Assembly (NCBI RefSeq): GCF_026340465.1
Contig: NZ_JAPEPC010000001.1
Coordinates: 2,359,501 to 2,423,500 of the forward strand
DNA from: Streptomyces sp. NBC_01306
GTDB taxonomy: Bacteria > Actinomycetota > Actinomycetes > Streptomycetales > Streptomycetaceae
Direction: 5' to 3'
Length of the DNA stretch: 64,000 nucleotides
In this document: positions 44,867 to 52,359 of the stretch, one piece after another
Layout of the letters: each line of letters begins with the position of its first letter
How positions within the stretch are numbered: position 1 is the first letter of the stretch
Notes under the pieces: generated by a model
What the model saw: the letters and a program-made list of their open reading frames with translations, nothing else
What the model was told of the DNA's origin: nothing
Database searches by the model: none
Made by a program: the position numbers and the translations under genes

Positions 44867-44897
44867 TCTTTGGCATGCATCTGTGATGGAGGCGGCA

Positions 44898-45821
44898 ATG
44901 AGCAGGCAACAGCGCGCGGAGATCGACGCGATGGTCCGACAGCCTCACCCGGAGGGCCCCCGGTCGGTGGAGGAGCTCCGCGCCGGGTTCAGGGCGATGA
45001 TGGGGAAAATGATCGTCCCGGCCGGTATCCGCACCGGGACTGCGACGCTCGGCGATCGGCCCGCGGTGCTCGTCGAGCCGACCGGCACTCCGAAGGCCGG
45101 GACGATCCTCTACTTTCACGGTGGCTCCTACGTGATCGGTTCACCCGAGACGGCGATGTCGCTGACGGGGAACCTGGTGACCAGAACCGGGTTCAGGGCG
45201 TTCTCGCTGGATTACCGGCTTGCCCCTGAGCACCCGTTCCCGGCCGCGATCGAGGACGCGCTGAGCGCCTACCGTGCACTCCTCGACAGCGGCGAAGACC
45301 CTTCGGCGATCGTGTTCGCCGGAGACTCCGCCGGTGGCGGCCTCACGGTCACGACCTGCCTCGCCGCCCGCGACGCGGGCCTGCCCATGCCCGCCGCCAT
45401 CGTGGCGTTCTCCCCCGGACTCGACGCGACCCGGACAGGCGAGAGCATGGACACCAGGGCGAGCGCCGACCCGTTCTTCACCCGCGAGGGCCTGGAACAG
45501 ACCGGAGCCATGTACCGCGCGGGACAGGACCCCCATCAGCCCATGCTCAGCCCCGCCACCCTCGCCGACCTGACCGGCCTCCCCCCGATGCTCCTGCAGG
45601 CGGGCACCAACGAAATGCTCCTGGACGACTCCGTACGCACCTCCGCGCGCGCGAGGGACGCCGGGGTGGACGTCATCCTGGACATCACCGCTGACGTTCC
45701 CCATGTCTTCCAGGCGTTCGCCGGCGTCCTGGATGAGGCCGACGAGGCACTGGACCGCGCCGCTCTCTTTCTCAGCCAGCACATCCGCACCAGGGACACG
45801 GCACGCACGCCGGCAGGCTGA
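44898..45821 (+). CDS. Hormone-sensitive-lipase-type esterase
   Basis: 307 residues, alpha/beta hydrolase fold 3. It has the oxyanion motif YFHGGSYVIG (about 78), the nucleophile GDSAGGG (about 151) and the catalytic His in VPHVFQAF (about 277); Asp lies before MLLDD. Start: the ATG at 44898 with ATGGAGG upstream, rather than the in-frame codon at 44883. It probably hydrolyses short acyl esters and is controlled by the neighbouring MarR protein. Confidence 0.9.
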   Translation: MSRQQRAEIDAMVRQPHPEGPRSVEELRAGFRAMMGKMIVPAGIRTGTATLGDRPAVLVEPTGTPKAGTILYFHGGSYVIGSPETAMSLTGNLVTRTGFRAFSLDYRLAPEHPFPAAIEDALSAYRALLDSGEDPSAIVFAGDSAGGGLTVTTCLAARDAGLPMPAAIVAFSPGLDATRTGESMDTRASADPFFTREGLEQTGAMYRAGQDPHQPMLSPATLADLTGLPPMLLQAGTNEMLLDDSVRTSARARDAGVDVILDITADVPHVFQAFAGVLDEADEALDRAALFLSQHIRTRDTARTPAG

Positions 45822-45882
45822 AGCAAGCCGACAGCGAAGGGGAGTTCGCCGATCCGTACCTGCCGATCGGCGGGGGCGCGGC

Positions 45883-46476
45883 TCACGCCTCGGCGGATGC
45901 GCCCGTCGCCGCCGCGATCAGGGCGGCCGCCGCCGCGTGGGAGGTCGCGGCCACCGTGGAGTCACGGTCCATCAGGGCGGAGATACCGGCGCCGTCGTAG
46001 AGGAGCTGGAGCTGGTGGCCCAGGGCGTCGGGGTCGGCGGCGCCGGCCTCGGCGGCGAGGCGGGTGAAGAGTGCGCGCATCCAGCCGCGGAAGGCGTCCG
46101 CCGCTTCCTGGACCAGCCCGCCGGGGCCGGCCTCGGAGCCGGCGCGGATGAAGGCGCAGCCGTGGAAGTCGGGCCGGTCGAACTGCCGCCCCTGGGACTC
46201 GAAGACCGCCAGCATCTGCTCGCGGGGCGTGTCCCGCTCCGCGATCGCCCGGGTGATCCGGTCGACGGTGCCCGCGTGCCGGGTGTCGAGGTAGGCCCGG
46301 ACGAGCTGCTCCTTGCCCCCGAAGGTGTTGTACAGCGACGCCTTGGCCACGCCCGCGTGCTCGATGACCCGGTCGATCCCGACGCTCTGCACGCCCTCGG
46401 CGTAGAACAGCTCGTTCGCGGCGGCGCGCAGACGCTCACGCGCCGACGGCTTCGCGGTGCTCTGCACACTCGCCAT
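45883..46476 (-). CDS. TetR family repressor of the adjacent exporter
   Basis: 197 residues. HTH (about 10-60: ANELFYAEGVQSVGIDRVIEHAGVAKASLYNTFGGKEQL region) followed by an all-helical ligand domain with a Cys (HGCAFIRAGSEAG) typical of one TetR subgroup. I chose the ATG at 46476, where AAGGAG lies eight bases upstream. It sits downstream of, and in the same direction as, the MFS exporter gene. A TAGAC-N6-GTCTA-type operator lies directly before it, and two more lie before the exporter gene. Confidence 0.92.
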   Translation of the reverse strand: MASVQSTAKPSARERLRAAANELFYAEGVQSVGIDRVIEHAGVAKASLYNTFGGKEQLVRAYLDTRHAGTVDRITRAIAERDTPREQMLAVFESQGRQFDRPDFHGCAFIRAGSEAGPGGLVQEAADAFRGWMRALFTRLAAEAGAADPDALGHQLQLLYDGAGISALMDRDSTVAATSHAAAAALIAAATGASAEA

Positions 46477-46490
46477 GACGGTCACTCCTT

Positions 46491-46506
46491 CAGACAGATC
46501 TGTCTA
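46491..46506. promoter_or_regulatory. TetR operator copy 1
   Basis: CAGAC-AGATCT-GTCTA. The inner 14 bases are a perfect palindrome. It lies 15-30 nt before the repressor start. Confidence 0.75.
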
Positions 46507-46571
46507 CCATTATGCCCCGGTTGCGCCCCTCTGACCGAGGCCCCACCGAGTCCCCCGCCGGAGGCCACCCC

Positions 46572-47921
46572 TCAGGCGCTGCCGCCGACCCGCTCGCCCG
46601 GCAGGACCGCCGCCCCGCCCCGGCCGCCGCGCACCAGCCCCAGCAGCGCGAACGCCGCGAGGACGATCACGGCGACGCCGTACTCCTGCGCGGTGGCAGT
46701 CAGCCCGCCCGCGTGGACGACGAGGAACCCGGCGATCACGGCGGGCACCCCCATGCCCAGATAGGAGACGACGAAGAGCAGCGACAGCACCCCGGAACTC
46801 TCGTGCGGCCGGGCCAGCGGCATGACCGTACGGATGCCGCCCTGGAAGCCGCTGCCGAAGCCGACGCCCGCGATGGCGGTGCCGGCGAAGAAGCCGGTGG
46901 CGGAGGAGTGGCGGATCGAGACGAGGGTGAGGGCCACCCCGGCTATCAGCGCGAGGATGCCGGTGAGCATGACCGTCCGGGTCGCCGCCTTCCGCAGGAC
47001 CAGCACCGAGACGGCGGCCACCCCGGCGAGCACGAACAGGCTCAGCCCGCCGATGACTTCGGACCCGGAACCGGTCAACTGCCGTGCGAGGGACGGACCG
47101 AGCGACCCGTAAAGACCGGCCAGCGCCCAGACGGCGAACAGCACCGGCGCGGCCACCAGCATCGGACGGCGTACGGCGCGCGGCAGCTTGATCTCCGGCG
47201 CCAGACTGGCCAGCGCCCCCGGCTTGCGGGTCACCGTCTCCGCCATCAGCGCGACGGCGACGGCCTGGAGGACGAAGACCGCCAGCAGCCCGAGGTAGAC
47301 CAGATGCGTGGGGGCGGGCAGGAACTGGACGACGAGGCCGGAGACCAGCGCACCGGTCGCCGTGCCGATGCCCGGGACGACCGCGTTGGTGATCGTGCCG
47401 CGCGGCCGGTCGATGTCCATCATCCCGGCCCCGATCGCGCCGAGCGCGGCGCCGGTCGACAGTCCCTGGACGATCCGGGCCACCATCAGCCCCGGCACGC
47501 CGCCGGCGGTGGCGAACACGATCATCGAGATGGCCTGCGCCGCCAGCGCGGCCAGCAGCACCGGCCGCCTGCCGACGTGGTCGGAGAGCTTGCCCATGGT
47601 GAGCAGCCCGAGCAGTACGGCCACCGCGTAGACGCCGAAGACCACGGTGGTGGTGATCGGGTCGAAGCCCCATTCGGCCTGGTAGACCGCGTAGAGAGGG
47701 GTCGGCGCGCTGGAGGCCGCCAGGAACGAGATGGTGATCGAGGCGAGTACGTACAGCGCCACGTTCGGCGGCAGCCGCCGGCCCCGCGCGGATACGGCAG
47801 CGGATCCGGAAGCGGAGTCGGAAGCGGAGTCGGAAGCGGAGTCGGAAGCGGAGTCGGCGTCGGGCGCCGTATCCGAGGTGCGCGCCGGTTTGGGTGCCGG
47901 GACGACCGAGAGATTCGTCAT
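46572..47921 (-). CDS. MFS exporter with Asp-Ser-Ala repeat N-terminus
   Basis: 449 residues with about 12 membrane helices. The loop 2-3 motif GKLSDHVGRRPVLL (about 110) is the MFS signature, and the family is drug:H+ antiporter-like. The first 50 residues are cytoplasmic and include a tandem SDSA repeat encoded by four copies of a 12-bp unit. It probably exports a toxic compound sensed by the adjacent TetR protein. The start (ATG at 47921) has GGACGGGA upstream; an ATG six bases earlier is too close to it. Confidence 0.92.
   Translation of the reverse strand: MTNLSVVPAPKPARTSDTAPDADSASDSASDSASDSASGSAAVSARGRRLPPNVALYVLASITISFLAASSAPTPLYAVYQAEWGFDPITTTVVFGVYAVAVLLGLLTMGKLSDHVGRRPVLLAALAAQAISMIVFATAGGVPGLMVARIVQGLSTGAALGAIGAGMMDIDRPRGTITNAVVPGIGTATGALVSGLVVQFLPAPTHLVYLGLLAVFVLQAVAVALMAETVTRKPGALASLAPEIKLPRAVRRPMLVAAPVLFAVWALAGLYGSLGPSLARQLTGSGSEVIGGLSLFVLAGVAAVSVLVLRKAATRTVMLTGILALIAGVALTLVSIRHSSATGFFAGTAIAGVGFGSGFQGGIRTVMPLARPHESSGVLSLLFVVSYLGMGVPAVIAGFLVVHAGGLTATAQEYGVAVIVLAAFALLGLVRGGRGGAAVLPGERVGGSA
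47809..47856. repeat. Four perfect 12-bp tandem repeats in the exporter gene
   Basis: GAAGCGGAGTCG occurs four times without interruption, giving the SDSA repeats of the N-terminus. Copy number changes would keep the frame. Confidence 0.95.
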
Positions 47922-47942
47922 GACCATTCCCGTCCGAAGGAT

Positions 47943-47997
47943 GAGTAGACCTGTCTGTCTAATCGGCGTACATCAGATTAGACAGACAGGTCTACTC
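47943..47997. promoter_or_regulatory. Double TetR operator in a 21-bp perfect inverted repeat
   Basis: 21-bp arms (47943-47963 and 47977-47997) around a 13-nt centre. Each arm contains a complete TAGAC-N6-GTCTA site (47946-47961 and 47979-47994), with centres 33 bp apart, i.e. about three helical turns. Located just upstream of the exporter gene. Confidence 0.85.
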
Positions 47998-48045
47998 AGG
48001 TCAAGCGGGAGAGGGAGGGGCGGACGCCGCTCGGGAATCGATCAG

Positions 48046-48684
48046 CTAGTTGGCCGGGATGCAGCTGGGCACCTGGTGCACCAGCCTGGTGGCCAGCACC
48101 CCCGGCGGGTTGCTCTCCGTGGCCGCGATGAACAGCAGGTGGTCCCCGGGCTGGATGGCACTGGGCTTGATGTCATGGACCCCGTTGCTGTGGAAGCCGG
48201 ACTGCGGCATCACCTTCAGGAGGCTGCCGTGCGGTGTGCTGCCGGGGTGGCCGGTGGTGTGGCAGGAGGCCGAGGGCGCCAACACCTTCGCGGGGATGCC
48301 GGCCTTGTCCAGCGCGGCCTGCAGACCGGGGATGCCCTTCACGTTGAACAGCTGCACGGAGACCATGCCGCCCGGCTTGGACCGCACGGCGTAGTCGGCG
48401 TTCACGATGTTCAGTCCGGTGTTCGGGACGCTGTGGGTGCTCGGGGTGTTCTCGGTGCTCCGGGATGCCGGCGCGGCCTGCTGCGCCCCGTTCGACCCGG
48501 ACACCATCGGGACGGCGACAGCCACAGCGGCAGCCGCCGCAGCAAGACCCACGGTGAGCGCCAGCCCTCGGCGCGGCGCGCGGAACCGGAGCGGAGTCCG
48601 GTGGCCGGCGGGGGCGGACAGGGCTGTCGCGCGGACGTTCAGCTCGTCGGCGAGCTGCTGCTTGAAGTGCACGGGGGCGTTCAC
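48046..48684 (-). CDS. Single-pass membrane protein, probable partner of the ECF sigma factor
   Basis: 212 residues. The cytoplasmic N-terminus (about 1-40) is followed by one membrane helix (about 42-60) and an external domain of about 140 residues with two late Cys residues (SCHTTGH and the final SCIPAN). The gene overlaps the sigma factor by four bases (GTGA), the arrangement of a cognate anti-sigma. The HxxxCxxC zinc anti-sigma motif is absent. It may be an unconventional anti-sigma factor or a regulated target. Confidence 0.75.
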   Translation of the reverse strand: MNAPVHFKQQLADELNVRATALSAPAGHRTPLRFRAPRRGLALTVGLAAAAAAVAVAVPMVSGSNGAQQAAPASRSTENTPSTHSVPNTGLNIVNADYAVRSKPGGMVSVQLFNVKGIPGLQAALDKAGIPAKVLAPSASCHTTGHPGSTPHGSLLKVMPQSGFHSNGVHDIKPSAIQPGDHLLFIAATESNPPGVLATRLVHQVPSCIPAN

Positions 48685-49259
48685 TGGGCGGCCTCCAGAA
48701 GGGTGTCGTGGGTGGCGGCGTGGGTCTGGCCGGCGGTGCGCAGGACCTTGCGGGCGCGGTGCAGTCGTACGCGGGCGGTGGTCGAGCTGATGCCCAGTGC
48801 CTGCGCCGCCTCGCGGACCGTGAGCCCGTCCAGGACGACCAGGTCGAGCACCTGACGCAGTGGTTCGGAGAGCGCGGCGTGGGCGGACGCGAACTGCCGG
48901 ACGGTGCGGTCCGCGTCGATGCGTGCCTCGATGGCGCTGACGTCCGCGTCGTCCAGCAGCCGCCGCCCGCTGATCCGGGCGACCGCCTGCTGCTCCCGGG
49001 CGGCGCCGTGGAAGTGGGCGTTGATGACGTTGCGGGATATGCCGTAGAGCCAGGCGACGGGTGCGCCGCGCCGGGCGTCGTAGGTGTGCGCGCCCTCCAG
49101 GGCGGCCACGAAGATGTCCGCCGTCAGGTCGGCGGCGAGGTGCGCGTTGTCGACGCGCCGGGTGACGAACCCGAGCACAGCGTCGAATTGCTGCTCGTAG
49201 AACGCGGCGAACCCGGCCGGGTCCCGCGTAGGTGGTGCTGTCGGATGCTCCGCTGGCAC
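48681..49259 (-). CDS. ECF RNA polymerase sigma factor
   Basis: 192 residues. Region 2 (about 25-90: FAAFYEQQFDAVLGFV...DLTADIFVAAL...WLYGISRNVINAHF) and region 4 (about 130-180: LSEPLRQVLDLVVLDGLTVREAAQALGISSTTARVRLHRARKVL) are complete. Start: GTG at 49259, because GAGGAG lies six bases upstream; an in-frame TTG earlier is less likely. The upstream DNA holds TGTAAC on the minus strand around 49330, a possible ECF -35 element. Confidence 0.92.
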   Translation of the reverse strand: MPAEHPTAPPTRDPAGFAAFYEQQFDAVLGFVTRRVDNAHLAADLTADIFVAALEGAHTYDARRGAPVAWLYGISRNVINAHFHGAAREQQAVARISGRRLLDDADVSAIEARIDADRTVRQFASAHAALSEPLRQVLDLVVLDGLTVREAAQALGISSTTARVRLHRARKVLRTAGQTHAATHDTLLEAAQ

Positions 49260-49433
49260 GGACGGCTCCTCAAGACAGGTCAAAGGTGCGATGCCTTACA
49301 CCCGGTACTAGTCCGAGGCGCTCCAAAGCGTTACATCCGCAGTCCGCCCGCGTTCGTGCGGCCAACGCCCTGACCACCCGATCTTTGGAGCTTCTGCCAG
49401 TACGGGCTCACTGCCGCGTGTGGAGAGACTGTC

Positions 49434-49456
49434 GGTGTCCGGGAGACATGGACACC
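49434..49456. promoter_or_regulatory. Inverted repeat before the methyltransferase gene
   Basis: GGTGTCC and GGACACC with 9 nt between, ending 19 nt before the ATG. It could be an operator or a small hairpin in the 5' leader. Confidence 0.4.
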
Positions 49457-49475
49457 ACAACGGGAGGGGTGCGCG

Positions 49476-50222
49476 ATGAGCGCGCAGCAGACGTACGACG
49501 AGATCGGTGAGGCCTTCGAGGGCTTCAAGGCCCTGCCGCTTGCCCAGTACGTGGAGGCGCCCAGCTTCCTCGGCATGGTCGGGGACGTCACCGGCAAGAG
49601 AGTGATCGACCTGGCCTGCGGCACCGGCTTCTACAGCCGCGAGCTGAAACGGCGCGGCGCGGCGGACGTGTTCGGCGTCGACATCTCCGGCGAGATGATC
49701 GCCGCCGCAGAGGGTATCGAGAAGACCGGCCCGCTGGGTGTGCGCTACCAGGTCGGCGATGTGGCGGACCTGTCACTCGCGGATGAGCGATTCGATGTGG
49801 CGACCGCGGTGATGCTGCTCAACTACGCGGAGACCGTCGAGGAGTTCCAGCACCTGTGCCGCAAGGTGCACGAGGGTCTGAAGAGCGGCGGCGAGTTCTT
49901 CATGCTCCACCAGACGCCGGACTACGACTTTTCCGGTCCGTCGCCGCGCCCGTACGGATTCCTCACCGAGCTGACGGGCGAAGAGTCCGGTACCGGGCCC
50001 CGGGTGAAGACCACCGCGTTGCTGGAGGGGGTGCCGATCTCGTTCACCTCCGGACTGGCGCGCCGCGAGGTGTTCGAAACATGCCTGGCCAAGGCGGGGT
50101 TCAGCGAGATCACCTGGGTGCCGACCGAGGTGTCGGCCGCCGGGATCGCCGCGTACGGCGACGAGTTCTGGGCGGACTACCGCACGAACCCGTCGTTCGA
50201 GATGCTGCGCTGCCGCGCCTGA
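49476..50222 (+). CDS. SAM-dependent methyltransferase (UbiE-like)
   Basis: 248 residues. SAM-binding motif I is VIDLACGTGFYSREL (about 45), followed by FGVDISGEMIAAAEG and YQVGDVADLSL. Motif IV is in FDVATAVMLLNYAE (about 110). The C-terminal half is specific to a streptomycete family and may hold the substrate site. The substrate is unknown. ATG with GGGAGGGG upstream. Divergent from the sigma factor operon and not obviously linked to it. Confidence 0.88.
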   Translation: MSAQQTYDEIGEAFEGFKALPLAQYVEAPSFLGMVGDVTGKRVIDLACGTGFYSRELKRRGAADVFGVDISGEMIAAAEGIEKTGPLGVRYQVGDVADLSLADERFDVATAVMLLNYAETVEEFQHLCRKVHEGLKSGGEFFMLHQTPDYDFSGPSPRPYGFLTELTGEESGTGPRVKTTALLEGVPISFTSGLARREVFETCLAKAGFSEITWVPTEVSAAGIAAYGDEFWADYRTNPSFEMLRCRA

Positions 50223-50245
50223 CGCCGGATCAGACGGTCAAGGAC

Positions 50246-50282
50246 GGCCCGGCCTCCGGGACTTGCCCGTACCGGCCGGGCC
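50246..50282. terminator. Terminator between the methyltransferase and ABC genes
   Basis: GGCCCGGCC (50246-50254) pairs with GGCCGGGCC (50274-50282). It lies between two convergent genes. Confidence 0.7.
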
Positions 50283-50365
50283 ACCGTCACATGCCGAGGC
50301 CGGCGAGGAGCCTCCCCAGCCGTGCCGCGAACCCGGCTGGGCCCGGCCTCCCCGTGGGGGCACGG

Positions 50366-51640
50366 CTACGAGCGCAGGGCTTCGACCGGTTCCATACGGG
50401 AGGCCCGCAGTGACGGGTAGAGGCCGGCCAGGAGCCCTACCAGGGCTCCGGCGACCGGGGCTCCGAGGGCGAGGCGGACGTCCAGGACGGGAGTCCACTC
50501 CCTGACGGCGGAGACGATCACCACCACGACCATGCCCAGGGCGGCGCCCACGACACCGCCGAGGAGTCCGATTGCCGTCGACTCCGCCAGGAACTGGCCG
50601 GCGACCTGCCGCCGTGAGGCCCCGAGGGCGCGGCGCAGTCCGATCTCCCCGATCCGCTCCATGACCGTCACCAGCGTCACGTTGGCGATACCGATGGCCC
50701 CGACCACCAGCGAGACCAGCCCGAGGACCAGGAACAGGCCGTTGACATCGCCCTGCACTCCCTTGCGGGCCTTGGCCGGATCGGGCGGTGCCGTCACGGT
50801 CAGGGAAGCCTCGGCACCGGGGGCCAGTGCGATCGGCGCCTGGCGGGCGACCTGGTTCGCCGCGCCGAGCGAGGTGTTGATCAGTACCCGGGTCACGGTT
50901 CCCAGCCCCATCCGGTCCGCGGCCGTCGTGGGCGGCAGGATCACCGCGGTGGCGAGCTGCTGTTCCCGCTCCACTCCGCCGAGTATCCCGATGACCGTGT
51001 ACGCCTGCCCCTTCAGGAAGACCGCGGGAGCGTCCTCGACCGAGCTGATACCGAGGAGCCGCGCCGCCTGGTCGCCGAGGACCGCCAGCCGGCCGTGCCG
51101 GGCGATGTCCCCGTCGTCGAAGAAGCGCCCGGCGGTCATCCCGCCCCGTACCGCGGCCGGCAGCGCGGAGGACGCGGCGACGACCGCCATCGTCTGGCCG
51201 CTGACCGCGCCGGGAGCGACCACGTCGTTGGAACGCACCTCGACGCTCGCGGTCTCCTGGGAGTCCGCGATCGCCGCCACCGACTCGACCCCGGCCAGCC
51301 GGCGCACCGCGTCGACACCCGACCAGTCCACCAGCGGACCGGAGTCGGCCGATGCCGCGGAGGGCACCCCCACCGTGACCGAGGTGGCGGTGAGGGCGTC
51401 GAACCGGCCCACGATCTGGTTGCCCGCCGTGGACGAGATCCCGATGGTGATGACCAGGGTGGTGATGCCCAGAACGGTGCCCAGCGTGGTCAGGGCGGAG
51501 CGCATCGGCCGGGCGAGCACCCCCGCCAGCGCCTCGGACCACAGGTCCCTGAGATCCATCCAGGGGCGCTCGGCGGCGGCCCTGCCCGGTGCCGTGCTCA
51601 CGGGAGCCGCGGCTTGCACGTCGCGTGTCCTGGACCTCAT
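50366..51640 (-). CDS. MacB-type ABC transporter permease
   Basis: 424 residues: one N-terminal helix (about 45-68), an external core domain (about 70-290) and three C-terminal helices (about 300-410) with the FtsX segment (ERIGEIGLRRALGASRRQ). Last gene of an operon with the ATPase, adaptor and lipoprotein upstream. The complex probably exports a peptide, lipid or antibiotic across the membrane and into or past the cell wall. It overlaps the ATPase gene by four bases. Confidence 0.94.
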   Translation of the reverse strand: MRSRTRDVQAAAPVSTAPGRAAAERPWMDLRDLWSEALAGVLARPMRSALTTLGTVLGITTLVITIGISSTAGNQIVGRFDALTATSVTVGVPSAASADSGPLVDWSGVDAVRRLAGVESVAAIADSQETASVEVRSNDVVAPGAVSGQTMAVVAASSALPAAVRGGMTAGRFFDDGDIARHGRLAVLGDQAARLLGISSVEDAPAVFLKGQAYTVIGILGGVEREQQLATAVILPPTTAADRMGLGTVTRVLINTSLGAANQVARQAPIALAPGAEASLTVTAPPDPAKARKGVQGDVNGLFLVLGLVSLVVGAIGIANVTLVTVMERIGEIGLRRALGASRRQVAGQFLAESTAIGLLGGVVGAALGMVVVVIVSAVREWTPVLDVRLALGAPVAGALVGLLAGLYPSLRASRMEPVEALRS

Positions 51641-52359
51641 CGGCGCTCCTCGACGAGACGGCCGTCGCTGATCCTGACCTGCCTGTCGGCCCGCCGGCTG
51701 ACCGCCTCCTCGTGCGTGATCACCACCAGGGTCATGCCCTGCTCCCCGAGTTGGCCGAAGAGGTCCAGCACCGACTCGGTGTTCTCACTGTCGAGGTTGC
51801 CGGTCGGCTCGTCGCAGAGCAGCAGGGCGGGCTCGCTCATCAGCGCCCGGGCGATCGCCACACGCTGTCTCTCACCACCGGAGAGCCGGTCCGGCCGGAA
51901 GCCGGCCCGGTCTGCCAGACCCACCCGTTCCAGGGTCTGCTCGGCCCTGGCGGCGCGGCCCGCCCGGCTGCGCCCGGGGCGCGGCCGGCGGTAGGTCTCG
52001 GCCAGCATGACGTTCTCGTCCACGGTCCGGTACGGCAGCAGGTGGAAGGACTGGAAGACGAACCCGATCCGGCTGCCGCGCAACGAGGTGCGCTCCAGGT
52101 CGCCGAGCGCGTTGGTCTCCACCCCGTCGAGCCAGTAGGTGCCCGAGGTGGGACGGTCCAGCAGCCCCAGGGTGTTGAGCAGTGTCGACTTGCCGGAACC
52201 GGACGGGCCGACGATCGACAGGTGCTCACCGCGCCGGACGGTCAGGTGTACGTCCCGCAGGGCATGGACCGGCGGTTCGGAGTCGAAGGTCCGGTCCACG
52301 GCGGTCAGTTGGATGACGGTGTCCGCGTCGGGTGCGGCGCAGGACGGCAGAGCGGTCAT
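51637..52359 (-). CDS. ABC transporter ATP-binding protein (MacB/LolD type)
   Basis: 240 residues. Walker A GPSGSGKST (about 50), Q-loop in GFVFQSFHLLPY (about 92), signature LSGGERQRVAIARAL (about 160), Walker B with LLCDEPTGNLD (about 178), and H-loop ITHEEAV. It drives the permease 50366-51640. It overlaps the adaptor gene upstream and the permease gene downstream by four bases each, so expression is translationally coupled. Confidence 0.96.
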   Translation of the reverse strand: MTALPSCAAPDADTVIQLTAVDRTFDSEPPVHALRDVHLTVRRGEHLSIVGPSGSGKSTLLNTLGLLDRPTSGTYWLDGVETNALGDLERTSLRGSRIGFVFQSFHLLPYRTVDENVMLAETYRRPRPGRSRAGRAARAEQTLERVGLADRAGFRPDRLSGGERQRVAIARALMSEPALLLCDEPTGNLDSENTESVLDLFGQLGEQGMTLVVITHEEAVSRRADRQVRISDGRLVEERR

